Assembly: GCA_030148025.1 (NCBI GenBank)
Contig: JASBUG010000014.1
Location: 1 to 60,273, forward strand
Direction of reading: 5' to 3'
Length of the DNA: 60,273 bases
Source of the DNA: Flavobacteriaceae bacterium
GTDB lineage: Bacteria; Bacteroidota; Bacteroidia; Flavobacteriales; Flavobacteriaceae
Position numbers and translations under genes: made by a program. This document shows positions 41,705 to 51,611 of this stretch, piece after piece. Each line of letters opens with the position of its first letter. The first letter of the stretch is position 1. The notes below the pieces were generated by a model. The model was not told the origin of the DNA and made no database searches. It was given only the letters and a program-made list of their open reading frames with translations.

Positions 41705-42544
41705 TTACAAATTTATAAATTTTAAAGACACCCAATTATTTCTTTCTAAGGTTTCAGATAATTTCAAGCCGTATTTCTTACATTCATTTTTAATAGTCAC
41801 AATATCATGATTATAAAATCCACTTAATAACAATGTTCCATTAGCATTTAAACAAGATGCATAAGTTTCCATGTCTTTAAGCAAAATATTGCGGTTTATG
41901 TTTGCAATAATGACATCGTAACTTTTATTTTTTAAAAGACTGGCATCTCCTTCGTAAACAGAAATATGCTCGCAATTATTTCGGGCAACATTCTCTAAAC
42001 TGTTTATATAACACCAATTATCAATATCTATAGCATCAATAGGTTTCGCTCCTTTCATTTCTGCCAAAATAGCCAAAACACCTGTACCACATCCCATATC
42101 TAACACCTTTTTATCTTTAAAATTGCTCTTCAAGATATGTTGTATCATCATATGAGTAGTTTCGTGATGTCCAGTACCAAAACTCATTTTAGGCTCTATA
42201 ATTATATCATATTCTAAACCAGCGCTGTCATGAAATGGGGCACGAACTTCGCATGTATTATCAACCACTATTGGTTGAAAATTTCGTTCCCATTCCTGAT
42301 TCCAATTAGTTTGTTCAATATCTTCAAATGTGTATGTAATTTCAAACTCATCAGATTTTAAAATTTGCACGTCTTCCAAAATAGTGTCGTTCCAATCGCT
42401 TTTTTGTATATAAGCAGTAACGCCTTTATCGGTTTCTACAAAACTCTCGAAACCTACATAACCTAATTCTGCAATCAATATTTCTACGGCAGGAACTTGT
42501 GGTTTTACTTCAAAATAATATCCTATGTAAATTGTATTAGACAT
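41705..42544 (-). CDS. prmA: PrmA, ribosomal protein L11 methyltransferase
   Basis: 279 residues from the ATG at 42544 (MSNTIYIGYYFEV); an ATG six codons earlier would overlap tpiA. The SAM site is VLDMGCGTGVLAILAEMKGA, preceded by PKMSFGTGHHETTHMM, which is diagnostic for PrmA, and followed by DVIIANINRNILL (NPPY-like motif region). It methylates ribosomal protein L11. One base separates the tpiA stop from this start. Confidence 0.95.
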   Translation of the reverse strand: MSNTIYIGYYFEVKPQVPAVEILIAELGYVGFESFVETDKGVTAYIQKSDWNDTILEDVQILKSDEFEITYTFEDIEQTNWNQEWERNFQPIVVDNTCEVRAPFHDSAGLEYDIIIEPKMSFGTGHHETTHMMIQHILKSNFKDKKVLDMGCGTGVLAILAEMKGAKPIDAIDIDNWCYINSLENVARNNCEHISVYEGDASLLKNKSYDVIIANINRNILLKDMETYASCLNANGTLLLSGFYNHDIVTIKNECKKYGLKLSETLERNNWVSLKFINL

Positions 42545-42545
42545 A

Positions 42546-43295
42546 TTAAAATGCATTAACAATAGCGAAAAAATCTTCAGCTTTTAATGAGGCTCCACCT
42601 ATTAAACCTCCATCAACATCTGGCTTCGTGAATATTTCTTTTGCATTATTAGGCTTAACACTTCCTCCATATAAAATAGACACAGATTGCGCTATATTAT
42701 TACCATACTTCTCTTCAATGGTTTGCCTTATAAAAGCATGCATTTCTTGTGCTTGCTCTGGAGTTGCTGTTTCCCCTGTACCAATTGCCCAAACAGGCTC
42801 GTAAGCTAAAACAATAGAATTCCAATCTTTATCTTCTAAATGAAACAGTGCATTTTTTATTTGTGATTCAACGATGTTAAAATGATTATCAGACTTTCTA
42901 TCGTTTAACTCTTCACCAAAACAAAAAATAACACGCATATCATGATCTAGAGCAGCATCAACTTTTTTTGCTAAAGCTTCATCATTTTCGTTAAAATAGG
43001 CTCTACGCTCACTATGACCTAAAATAACAGTATTTACACCGACACATTTTAGCATATTTGCGCTCACCTCTCCCGTATACGCACCATTATTGTCATAATG
43101 CATGTTCTGAGCAACAACCTCAATATTATCCTTTCTTAAAGCTTCATAAGCGTGATATAAATTTGTAAACACCGGAGCTATCATTACCTCGGCATTTGAT
43201 GTTTTATTTTGTCTTTTCAGCTCAGCGATCAATACTTCGGTTTCTGTAAGGTCGTTGTTCATCTTCCAGTTTCCTGCCACAATTTGTTTTCTCAT
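42546..43295 (-). CDS. tpiA: Triosephosphate isomerase
   Basis: 249 residues, normal length. AGNWKMN (catalytic Lys), VILGHSERR (catalytic His), LAYEPVWAIGTGETATPEQA (catalytic Glu and loop 6) and LYGGSVKPNNAKE (phosphate loop) are all intact. It interconverts DHAP and glyceraldehyde 3-phosphate. Its start overlaps the TlpA-like gene stop by 4 bases. Confidence 0.98.
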   Translation of the reverse strand: MRKQIVAGNWKMNNDLTETEVLIAELKRQNKTSNAEVMIAPVFTNLYHAYEALRKDNIEVVAQNMHYDNNGAYTGEVSANMLKCVGVNTVILGHSERRAYFNENDEALAKKVDAALDHDMRVIFCFGEELNDRKSDNHFNIVESQIKNALFHLEDKDWNSIVLAYEPVWAIGTGETATPEQAQEMHAFIRQTIEEKYGNNIAQSVSILYGGSVKPNNAKEIFTKPDVDGGLIGGASLKAEDFFAIVNAF

Positions 43296-43774
43296 TGTAA
43301 TGCTTCTTTAATTCTCTTATCTGTTATTTTCGTTGCTTTAAATAATGAAATATTTCCATACTCATCTAACACCATATACCTCGGTATCCAATTTGAGTTT
43401 AAAAAGTCTTTAAACGCTCCATCATCTCCAGATGTTATATAAAAATGTTCTCCTTTTATATTATATTTTTTAATGGCATTATTCCAATTTGAAATACTTG
43501 TATCAAGCGACAGAAATAAAAATTCGACCTCTGGATTTTCGCTCTGAAGTTCCTTCACCTTAGGCATTCCTTTTAAACAGTCTTTACACCAAGAAGCCCA
43601 AACATCTATAAACACCTTTTTGCCTTTGTATTGCTCAATTACATCTCGAAATTCGATCGTTTTTCCTTCTCTAGTTTCCAGAACATCTTTTAATGCAGCT
43701 TCAGAAAATTTAATTGGTGTTTCGCAAGCAACAAAAAGAAACACAGAAATTATAAAAAAGCGAACTTTAAACAT
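43292..43774 (-). CDS. TlpA-like thioredoxin-fold lipoprotein
   Basis: 160 residues: lipoprotein signal (SVFLFVAC, Cys17) and a thioredoxin/AhpC-TSA fold with active site WCKDC (C63, C66) and cis-Pro in NWIPRYMVLDEYGN. Membrane-attached thiol-disulfide oxidoreductase of the periplasm. It overlaps tpiA by 4 bases and directly follows the permease gene. Confidence 0.9.
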   Translation of the reverse strand: MFKVRFFIISVFLFVACETPIKFSEAALKDVLETREGKTIEFRDVIEQYKGKKVFIDVWASWCKDCLKGMPKVKELQSENPEVEFLFLSLDTSISNWNNAIKKYNIKGEHFYITSGDDGAFKDFLNSNWIPRYMVLDEYGNISLFKATKITDKRIKEALQ

Positions 43775-44806
43775 CTACTGCAATTTTATTTTTGGATCTA
43801 ACAAGGCATAAATTATGTCCACAAAAATATTAATAATGATAAACATTAATGCTATAATTAGTACAGAACCCATAATTACAGGAAGGTCTAGCGTATTTAA
43901 AGAGTTCACAATTTCCTTCCCTAAACCATTCCAACCAAAAACATACTCTACAAACACAGCTCCTGCCAGCATAGAAGCAAACCATCCAGAAATTGCAGTA
44001 ACAACTGGATTTAATGCATTTTTAATAGCGTGGTTTTTAATCACATTAATCTCGCTTAAACCTTTGGCTCTTGCTGTTCTAATATAATCCTGACTCATAA
44101 CCTCTAGTAATGAATTACGCATTAATTGAATAACTACAGCTAAAGGACGGATTCCTAAAACAATTGCTGGAAGTATCAAGTTCTTCCATTGAATATTATT
44201 TTTTTCTCCAAAATCATCAAGTTCATATAAACTTCCTGTCATTTCTAAATTGGTATACTTATGCAATACAAAACCAAAAAACCAGGCAAACAAAATTGCG
44301 CTAAAAAAAGAGGGCAAACTCATACCCAAAGTACTTACTATTTGAATAGCTCTATCTACCCAAGTATCTTTAAATCTTGCTGAAATAACTCCTAGTACCA
44401 AACCTAAAACCATGGCAATAATAATTGCTGTAACTGCCAGCACAAATGTATTAGGAAGTGTTTCTTTCAATACATCGCTAACCTTTTTCCCTTGTTTTGT
44501 AAACGATTCTCTTAAGTAGGGGAACTTTACAGCTATTGTTGTTTTCCCTATAGAAAACAAGGTACTGGCTGTATATTTTTTGTGATCTAAAAATGTATAA
44601 TCTCGGTCGTCTTTAGAATGAAAAGAAACAGGTGACAGATCGTTTAAATAATACAAATACTGTGTTGTAATAGGTTTATCAAAACCATACTTAGCTTTTA
44701 CAATTGCTAATTGCTCACTATCTTCATTTTGTCCCAACATCATTTGAGCAGGATCTCCAGGAAGCACATTAAATAAAAAGAAAATAACGGTAACTACTCC
44801 AAACAA
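43775..44806 (-). CDS. DppB/OppB-type ABC transporter permease
   Basis: Protein with the FNVLPGDPAQMMLG N-terminal motif, several membrane segments and the EAA-type loop (IRTARAKGLSEINVIKNHAIKNALNPVV) of peptide/nickel permeases. The TTG at 44806 is the first conventional start, but the frame is open up to the preceding stop at 44858, and the extra 17 codons (LLSYLTNKIFYALLTL) complete the first membrane helix as in OppB. A CTG near 44851 is thus a plausible true start. No ATP-binding subunit or binding protein of this transporter lies nearby. Confidence 0.88.
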   Translation of the reverse strand: MFGVVTVIFFLFNVLPGDPAQMMLGQNEDSEQLAIVKAKYGFDKPITTQYLYYLNDLSPVSFHSKDDRDYTFLDHKKYTASTLFSIGKTTIAVKFPYLRESFTKQGKKVSDVLKETLPNTFVLAVTAIIIAMVLGLVLGVISARFKDTWVDRAIQIVSTLGMSLPSFFSAILFAWFFGFVLHKYTNLEMTGSLYELDDFGEKNNIQWKNLILPAIVLGIRPLAVVIQLMRNSLLEVMSQDYIRTARAKGLSEINVIKNHAIKNALNPVVTAISGWFASMLAGAVFVEYVFGWNGLGKEIVNSLNTLDLPVIMGSVLIIALMFIIINIFVDIIYALLDPKIKLQ

Positions 44807-44857
44807 AGTTAGGAGTGCATAGAATATTTTATTTGTTAAATATGAAAGCAGCTGTTT

Positions 44858-46624
44858 TTATTTTATATCCTTAAGAAGTTCTAAAATCCAAGGGTGTTCC
44901 TTTTCTATTCGCTTTATATCTTGTAATGTATAATTCTTAAATTGAAATCCTTCTCCAAACAAATTGACACCATATTCTTCAATGGTTTCACTAAAACCAA
45001 CTTCTGCACGTCTTTTGTTAACATTTTCAACATCTTTAATAGGCCATATCACATCCAAAGGGGTTTTAGAGTTTTGGTTTAAAGTTGTTCCTTGTGTGCC
45101 ATAAATTTGTTCTTTACCTTCTCCCATCAAATAACGATCTTCCATCATTGCAGCTAGACGTTTTGGAATTTCATCTTTATCGGCTGCCTCTTTAATAACA
45201 TCGATATACTCACTAATCTTTGGTGAATGTTGGATTACATACCAAATTGCAGTGTTCTCAGGTTCTCCTACAAGAGATTTTCCAGGATATCCATGAATAG
45301 AGATTAATTTCTCTGCTCTTTTTAGATTATCAGCATCAACACTGTCCCAAACTTTCATATAATCTTCTGGGAGTTCTTGTATTGGTAAATTTAATTGAGT
45401 TGCTAACTCATCTTTTGTTTCTTTGGATTGGGTAAAATAAATTTTTCTAACACCTTGATCCAACTCAAGAATCTCCCCTAATTCTTTTTTTAACTCAAAA
45501 TTTAAATTCGGCATTGCATTTGGTTGACTTTCTAGTATTAAATCATCTAGATCATTCCAATGTTCTTTTTGAATCACAGTTCCTTTATTCAACTCTAGTA
45601 CTCCAGGGTTAGAACGCACCACCGTTTTTAAGGCTTTTTCATCGCATAAATAAAAGTCAAAGTTCAAATTATATTCCTCTTTAATTTGCTGCTTTGTTTC
45701 AGCACCCGAGGCCGTAATACCAATTACCTTATACCCTTTTCTAATAGCATCTTCAGAAAAAGCTTTAAGTTTTTTCAGTCCGTCTTTTTCTGCCTTTTCT
45801 AAACTGTATGACACGATCATTATTAATTTCTCTTCAGACAGCATTTGCTCTGTCACATCGTCCTCATCTGTTTCTATAGAAAAATCAAGGATAGATGGCT
45901 CATATCCTTCTTTAATAACTTTAGTTTCAACTCCCACATACTCACCATCAACACTTGGATAAGATCCATTTGTAATAAACTCTTTTTCTTCTCCATTTAC
46001 TTTAAAGGTCCATGTAAACTCTTGAACTGCTTTTGGCGCATCTTCAGGAACACTCATATTTTCCAGAAGATTATCACCTATTTTATAAGCCCTAAAATCT
46101 ACTGTAGGTAAATGCATTAATACATGATAACCAAACCATAAACACCACACAAAACTCACAAGAGCAATAATAGTGGTTGGTAATTTATTAACTATTGGCT
46201 TTATATGTTTTACACCAAAAAACAGAATTAAAATAAAAACCAACAACACTACATCTTTGGTAAAGCTTTCCCATGGTGTTAGCTTTAATGCATCTCCAAA
46301 ACAACCACAATCTTTAACCTTATCGAAATAGGCTGAATAAAACGTTAAGAAGGTAAAAAACACGATCATCCCTAACAAGCTCCAAACTGTAAATTTTGGC
46401 TTATATCCTATTAACAAAAAGACTCCGAGAACTACCTCAAACACTACAACTATAACTGATATAGCCAAAGCATAAGGTTCCAGAAATGGAATATTTAACA
46501 CATCTGTACTAAAGTATTCTTGTAATTTGTATGAGAATCCTAACGGATCATTAAGTTTTATCAACCCAGAAATGATAAATAAAACACCGACAAATATTCT
46601 TGAAAGGGTGACTAGTATTTTCAT
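44858..46624 (-). CDS. DoxX-like membrane protein, BT_3928 type, with thioredoxin-like domain
   Basis: 588 residues. N-terminal 1-150 is a four-helix DoxX/MauE-like unit (FIISGLIKLNDPLGFSYKLQEYF, DCGCFGDALKLTPWESF with a Cys pair), with a fifth helix (IIALVSFVWCLWFGYHVL). A domain (about 260-350) resembles a thioredoxin fold without the CxxC pair (MIVSYSLEKAEK, FYLCDEKALKTVVRSNPGVLELNKG). The remaining 230 residues are unassigned. The family is common in Bacteroidota; redox function is suspected. Neighbours are DUF1599 and the permease. Confidence 0.8.
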   Translation of the reverse strand: MKILVTLSRIFVGVLFIISGLIKLNDPLGFSYKLQEYFSTDVLNIPFLEPYALAISVIVVVFEVVLGVFLLIGYKPKFTVWSLLGMIVFFTFLTFYSAYFDKVKDCGCFGDALKLTPWESFTKDVVLLVFILILFFGVKHIKPIVNKLPTTIIALVSFVWCLWFGYHVLMHLPTVDFRAYKIGDNLLENMSVPEDAPKAVQEFTWTFKVNGEEKEFITNGSYPSVDGEYVGVETKVIKEGYEPSILDFSIETDEDDVTEQMLSEEKLIMIVSYSLEKAEKDGLKKLKAFSEDAIRKGYKVIGITASGAETKQQIKEEYNLNFDFYLCDEKALKTVVRSNPGVLELNKGTVIQKEHWNDLDDLILESQPNAMPNLNFELKKELGEILELDQGVRKIYFTQSKETKDELATQLNLPIQELPEDYMKVWDSVDADNLKRAEKLISIHGYPGKSLVGEPENTAIWYVIQHSPKISEYIDVIKEAADKDEIPKRLAAMMEDRYLMGEGKEQIYGTQGTTLNQNSKTPLDVIWPIKDVENVNKRRAEVGFSETIEEYGVNLFGEGFQFKNYTLQDIKRIEKEHPWILELLKDIK

Positions 46625-46627
46625 AAT

Positions 46628-47170
46628 TTATTTTTCTTCATTTAAATGAATCAAGGCAAAAACGGCATAATTTACCATGTCCTGATAATTAGCATCAATA
46701 CCTTCACTTACTATGGTTTTTCCAGAATTATCTTCTATTTGTTTAACACGTAATAGCTTTTGTAAAATAAGATCTGTTAAGGAACTAACGCGCATATCTC
46801 TCCAGGCTTCACCATAATCATGATTTTTATCTTGCATTAATTGTTTGGTAATTGCTGTTTTCTCATCATATAACTCTATAGCCTCGTCTACCGACAAGTC
46901 TGGTTGTTCTACCACACCTTTGTCTAATTGTATTAAGGCCATGATACAATAATTTATGATTCCTATAAATTCGCTTACCTCACCTTCATCTACTTTACGA
47001 ACATCGTTTTGCTGCAATCCTCTAATGCGCTGTGCTTTTATAAATATTTGATCTGTAAGAGATGGTAATCTCAATATTCTCCAGGCACTTCCATAGTCCT
47101 TCATTTTGTTTGAAAACAAAGCTTTGCACTTCGAGATCACATCGTCGTATTGTTTTGAGGTATTTTGCAT
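46628..47170 (-). CDS. DUF1599 protein with internal duplication
   Basis: 180 residues made of two similar halves: NKMKDYGSAWRILRLPSLTDQIFIKAQRI and DKNHDYGEAWRDMRVSSLTDLILQKLLRV, each with DYGxAWRxxRxxSLTDxIxxK. All helical, no signal. I recall this as DUF1599, function unknown. It lies divergently next to folP and 3 bases before the DoxX-like gene. Confidence 0.88.
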   Translation of the reverse strand: MQNTSKQYDDVISKCKALFSNKMKDYGSAWRILRLPSLTDQIFIKAQRIRGLQQNDVRKVDEGEVSEFIGIINYCIMALIQLDKGVVEQPDLSVDEAIELYDEKTAITKQLMQDKNHDYGEAWRDMRVSSLTDLILQKLLRVKQIEDNSGKTIVSEGIDANYQDMVNYAVFALIHLNEEK

Positions 47171-47266
47171 AAAGTCAATCGAATTTTGCGTAAATTTCGC
47201 TTAAAATTTTAAACTATTCAAAGTTTATTTTAAATCTACAAATAAACGGTAAAAATAACGGTATCA

Positions 47267-48088
47267 ATGACCATAAACTGTAAAGGTGAACTAATAGATC
47301 TATCGTCTCCAAAAGTAATGGGAATATTAAATATTACTCCCGACTCCTTTTATGATGGCGGTCGTTACAAAAGTGACAAAGACATACTTACACAAGTAGA
47401 AACAATGCTTAATCAAGGAGCAACATTTGTAGATATTGGAGCTTACAGTTCTCGTCCTGGTGCAGATCATGTTAATGAAGAAACCGAAAAAAGCAGAGCG
47501 CTCCCAATTGTAGAATTGTTGATTTCAGAATTTCCAGATATTATTATATCTATAGACACTTTTAGAGCTCATATTGCCAAATTATGTATTGAAGCTGGCG
47601 CCGCTTTGGTAAACGATATTTCTGGAGGACAATTAGACAACAACATGTTACCAACAGTCGGAGAACTAGGCGTACCTTATATTATGATGCATATGAGAGG
47701 CAACCCCAAAACCATGCAACAGCAAACCAATTATGATGATATTATTAAAGATGTGATATATTATTTTACAGAAAGAATTGCCAAAGCCAGAGCACAAAAA
47801 ATTAATGATATTATAATTGATCCTGGATTTGGTTTTTCTAAAAACCTGGAACAAAACTTTGAGCTTTTAAATAAATTAGAATTATTAAACAATCTAGAAT
47901 TACCAATACTTGCTGGTGTTTCTAGAAAATCAATGATCTACAAATTATTAGAAACTACACCAGAAAATGCATTAAACGGTACCTCTATCTTAAATACCAT
48001 TGCACTACAAAAAGGTGCGAGAATTTTACGAGTGCATGACGTAAAAGAAGCTATGGAATGTATTACATTAACCAACCAATTACACTAA
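47267..48088 (+). CDS. folP: Dihydropteroate synthase
   Basis: 273 residues. VMGILNITPDSFYDGGRY, DIGAYSSRPGAD, SIDTFRAHIAKLCIEAGAALVNDISGG, MHMRGNPKTMQ, IDPGFGFSKN and AGVSRKSMIYKLL are the canonical pterin and pABA site motifs. It joins pABA to the dihydropterin pyrophosphate in folate synthesis. It overlaps the following lipoprotein start by one base (TAATG), with cdaA downstream. Confidence 0.97.
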   Translation: MTINCKGELIDLSSPKVMGILNITPDSFYDGGRYKSDKDILTQVETMLNQGATFVDIGAYSSRPGADHVNEETEKSRALPIVELLISEFPDIIISIDTFRAHIAKLCIEAGAALVNDISGGQLDNNMLPTVGELGVPYIMMHMRGNPKTMQQQTNYDDIIKDVIYYFTERIAKARAQKINDIIIDPGFGFSKNLEQNFELLNKLELLNNLELPILAGVSRKSMIYKLLETTPENALNGTSILNTIALQKGARILRVHDVKEAMECITLTNQLH

Positions 48089-48744
48089 TGAAAAAGTTAT
48101 TTATAGTATTATTTATATCAACTCTAGTTATTTCTTGCAACGAGCGTATAGTACAATTACCTGAAACCACAAATAAAGAAATAACAGAAATATTGGATGT
48201 ATCTCCTATCTATATGTTTTATGACGAAACCAAACCCGAAGGTATTGAGTTTAATAGAAAAAACATGATAAGCACCACCAACTGGTTAGTGAATATTGAT
48301 AAGCGCTTAACACTAAAGCAAATATTACCTCATTTACAATATTTACAAGAAAAACGACACGGAGATGGTATGCACAAAAACGAGAGTGCCAAGAATTATT
48401 TTAGTTGCTCAAATCCTGAAATTCAAAACTTAGCGTTTATTGAGTTTACTGATATAAACTATATCAAAAGTCAAAATTCCAAGATTAATTCTGAATCGGA
48501 AATTTATATTAAAATAAATGAAGATGGTTCTGTAAGCCCAGATCCCAAAATGAGAAAATCATTAGATTCAATAGAAACTTACTTTAAATCGATAACCGAC
48601 TATTTCCCACCTAATACTGAAAAGCAATTGATATTGATTTTTAATGAAAATCTTTCATTTGAAAATTACATTAATATTAAAACTCAAATACTTGCAATAG
48701 AATCATTACCTATTACTATTTCTAATGATGAATTCATTTTATAA
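48088..48744 (+). CDS. Lipoprotein of unknown function between folP and cdaA
   Basis: 218 residues from ATG 48088; an ATG 30 bases earlier lies inside folP and would spoil the signal. Lipoprotein signal MKKLFIVLFISTLVISC. The mature domain (NYFSCSNPEIQNLAFIEFTD, PPNTEKQLILIFNENLSFENYI) is not recognised. Possibly specific to this lineage. Confidence 0.75.
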   Translation: MKKLFIVLFISTLVISCNERIVQLPETTNKEITEILDVSPIYMFYDETKPEGIEFNRKNMISTTNWLVNIDKRLTLKQILPHLQYLQEKRHGDGMHKNESAKNYFSCSNPEIQNLAFIEFTDINYIKSQNSKINSESEIYIKINEDGSVSPDPKMRKSLDSIETYFKSITDYFPPNTEKQLILIFNENLSFENYINIKTQILAIESLPITISNDEFIL

Positions 48745-48783
48745 TTAACTATATTTATTAAAATTTTAAAACACTACTCCAGC

Positions 48784-49569
48784 TTGGAAATATTTGACGA
48801 AGTATTAAAGTTTACAGTTCTCGATGTTATAGACATACTACTTGTAGCGCTCTTACTCTACTATGTTTACAAACTTATTAAAGGCACTGTAGCAATTAAT
48901 ATTTTTGTTGGTATTGTAATTATCTACCTTATCTTTTTATTAGTTGATGCCTTGCAAATGAAAATGCTTACTAAAATTCTTGGTGGGTTTATGAGCGTTG
49001 GTATTATTGCTTTAATTGTGGTATTCCAGCCAGAAATTAGAAAATTCTTATTAATGATTGGCTCGACAAACATTGGAGCAAAAGGCGGTATTATGAAACG
49101 TCTTAGTTTTTTACGCACCCAATCTATTAATGCTACCGAGGCCGAAGTTGTAGTAGCCGCTTGTACTAAAATGGGCAGTTCTAAAACAGGTGCTTTAATT
49201 GTTTTAGAACGTAATAATAACCTCGACTTTTTAGTAACTACGGGTGACGAAATGAACATTACTGTTACCCAACCTATATTAGAAAGTATCTTTTTTAAAA
49301 ACAGCCCGCTACATGATGGCGCCATAATAATTGCCGATAATGTTGTAAAAGCAACTCGAGTTATTTTACCTGTTAATAATGAAAAAAATATCCCTGCACG
49401 TTTTGGTTTACGACATCGTGCCGCTATAGGGATAACAGAAAAAACTGATGCTCTTGCCATTGTAGTATCGGAAGAGACTGGGCAAGTTTCGTATATAAAA
49501 AACGGTGAATTTATCATGTATAAAAACACCGAGGAGCTTACTAATTTAATTAAAGAAGATTTGGGCTAA
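48784..49569 (+). CDS. cdaA: CdaA, membrane diadenylate cyclase
   Basis: 261 residues from a TTG start (48784), the only reasonable start for the first helix. Three membrane segments (12-80) precede the DAC domain with the catalytic DGA (178-180, SPLHDGAIII) and RHR (210-212, FGLRHRAAIG). It makes c-di-AMP from two ATP. In Bacteroidota cdaA commonly follows folP, as here with one lipoprotein gene between. Confidence 0.96.
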   Translation: MEIFDEVLKFTVLDVIDILLVALLLYYVYKLIKGTVAINIFVGIVIIYLIFLLVDALQMKMLTKILGGFMSVGIIALIVVFQPEIRKFLLMIGSTNIGAKGGIMKRLSFLRTQSINATEAEVVVAACTKMGSSKTGALIVLERNNNLDFLVTTGDEMNITVTQPILESIFFKNSPLHDGAIIIADNVVKATRVILPVNNEKNIPARFGLRHRAAIGITEKTDALAIVVSEETGQVSYIKNGEFIMYKNTEELTNLIKEDLG

Positions 49570-49575
49570 ATAAAT

Positions 49576-49848
49576 ATGAACTTGGAAGAATTTATTTGGC
49601 TATACCTTCCCTTAATAATTGCTATAAGCACTTTACTGTTTTCTATTCTTTTTTTAAGAAAAAATCCTTCCCTAGAAAACCTAATACTAACTATGATTAT
49701 CTTAGTTTTAAATGGAATTTCAATTTTTGCCTTGGTTATGATTTTTTTAGGAGCACACCCATCCTATTTACCAATATTAGGGGTTTGTATTTCTTTCTTA
49801 GTCCTTTTAACCCAGTATATTTATGGCAAAAAACTTAAAACAAATTAA
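49576..49848 (+). CDS. Small membrane protein, three predicted helices
   Basis: 90 residues: helices at about 8-27, 35-57 and 63-82, and a short basic end (YGKKLKTN). It follows cdaA by 6 bases, and its stop overlaps by 4 bases the stop of the converging ABC transporter gene. Function unknown. Confidence 0.65.
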   Translation: MNLEEFIWLYLPLIIAISTLLFSILFLRKNPSLENLILTMIILVLNGISIFALVMIFLGAHPSYLPILGVCISFLVLLTQYIYGKKLKTN

Positions 49849-51611
49849 GCCACTTCCTCCTGCATAAATTGTACTTCGTAAAGATTTTTATAGTACCCAT
49901 TTTCTTTTTTAAGCAACTCACCATGGGTGCCTTGCTCAACAATTTTACCAGCGTCCATTACTATAATGTTGTCTGCTTTTTTAACTGTTGCTAATCTATG
50001 CGCAATAACTATTGAAGTACGTCCTTTAGTAATTTTATCTGTTGCTTCTTGAATAAGCTGTTCTGAGTACGAATCTACTGAAGAGGTTGCTTCATCTAAA
50101 ATTAAAATACTAGGATTTGTCACATAAGCTCTTAAAAATGAGATCAACTGGCGTTGTCCTGACGAAAGCATCACACCACGCTCTTTTACATTGTAATGAT
50201 ACCCATTTGGTAAACTCATAATAAAATCATGAATACCAATTTGTTTTGCCGCAAAATGTACTTCAGCCTCACTAATATCAGGATTATTTAATGTTATATT
50301 ATTCAATATCGTATCTGCAAATAAGAATACATCCTGTAACACAACAGCTATTTGCTTACGCAAGGAATTAAGTGTTACATCCTTGGTATTAACATCATCA
50401 ATAATAATATCTCCTGAATCAATGGTATAAAAACGATTTAGTAAATTTATAATGGTTGATTTTCCTGCTCCTGTTGCTCCAACAATGGCTACTGTATCTC
50501 CTGCCTTAACATTAAAGGAAATACCTTTAAGTACTTCTTCATTTTCAACATAAGAAAAATGCACATTTTTAAACGTAATATCACCTTTAAAATGACCAGC
50601 AATAGCCGTTCCGGAATCGTCAATACTAGATGTTGTATCTAACACTTTAAACACACGATCTGCAGCAACCATGCCCATTTGTAAGGTGTTAAATTTATTT
50701 GCGATCTGGTTTAATGGTCTGAACATCATTGGCACCATCATTATAAAAGCAGTAAGATCTCCTAAAGATGCCGTTTGATCTAAGACCACATTTAACCCAC
50801 CGTACCAAACTATTAATCCTAAAGTTAAGGATGACAACAATTCAGCAATTGGAAAGAAAATAGAATTATACCATACGGTTTTTAACCACCCTTTTTTATG
50901 ACGCTCATTAATGGCTTTAAATTTTTTATATTCAATATCTTCACGAGCAAATAATTGTAATATTTTCATTCCAGTAACACGCTCCTGTACAAACGAATTT
51001 AAATTAGAGACTTCTGTTCGCACTTCTTCAAAAGCTTTTTTCATATACTTCTGAAAAATTTTGGTCGCAACCAAAATAAAAGGCAACGTACAAAATACAA
51101 TGATAGATAAGCGCCAATTCATTAATGACATGGTCACTCCTACCACTAACATTTTTAGAATATCACTAAAGATCATAAATAATCCTTGACCAAATATATC
51201 TGCAATACGCTCCATGTCTGTAACAGCTCTAGTAATTAAAACACCAACCGAAGAATTATCGTAGTATTTCATTTTAAAATCGAGAATATGCTTAAACAAC
51301 TTTACACGAATATCTCGCACTACAGATTGCCCCAACCAACTTGCATAATAAATGAAGAGTAATTGACTTGTTACTTCAAGAACTAAAAGCCCTAACATGA
51401 TAACTATATAAAAAGTAAAGCCTTCAAATTGCTGATTAGCAATATTATTATCAATAGCCAGTTGTAATACTTTTGGTCGTAATGCACCAAAAACAGCAAG
51501 CCCAATAACTGTAACCAAAGACAACACAAACACAAAACGATAGGGTTTTATAAAAACCAATAATCGTTTAAAAAGCTTTGTATCAAAAACGTTTTCCTTT
51601 TTTTTAGCCAT
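49845..51611 (-). CDS. MsbA-like ABC exporter (fused membrane and ATPase domains)
   Basis: 588 residues: six-helix membrane domain (20-320), then ATPase with Walker A GATGAGKST 378-386, Q426, signature LSSGQ 482-486, Walker B ILILDEA 502-508 and the H-loop in IVIAHRLATVK. A homodimeric exporter of lipids or drugs by family. Its start overlaps truA by 8 bases. Confidence 0.95.
   Translation of the reverse strand: MAKKKENVFDTKLFKRLLVFIKPYRFVFVLSLVTVIGLAVFGALRPKVLQLAIDNNIANQQFEGFTFYIVIMLGLLVLEVTSQLLFIYYASWLGQSVVRDIRVKLFKHILDFKMKYYDNSSVGVLITRAVTDMERIADIFGQGLFMIFSDILKMLVVGVTMSLMNWRLSIIVFCTLPFILVATKIFQKYMKKAFEEVRTEVSNLNSFVQERVTGMKILQLFAREDIEYKKFKAINERHKKGWLKTVWYNSIFFPIAELLSSLTLGLIVWYGGLNVVLDQTASLGDLTAFIMMVPMMFRPLNQIANKFNTLQMGMVAADRVFKVLDTTSSIDDSGTAIAGHFKGDITFKNVHFSYVENEEVLKGISFNVKAGDTVAIVGATGAGKSTIINLLNRFYTIDSGDIIIDDVNTKDVTLNSLRKQIAVVLQDVFLFADTILNNITLNNPDISEAEVHFAAKQIGIHDFIMSLPNGYHYNVKERGVMLSSGQRQLISFLRAYVTNPSILILDEATSSVDSYSEQLIQEATDKITKGRTSIVIAHRLATVKKADNIIVMDAGKIVEQGTHGELLKKENGYYKNLYEVQFMQEEVA

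Noticed and set aside
43775..46624. A link of the permease and DoxX-like genes to the secretion locus
   Set aside because: They are separated by core genes (clpS, prmA, tpiA), are in the housekeeping layout, and the permease belongs to the oligopeptide type.
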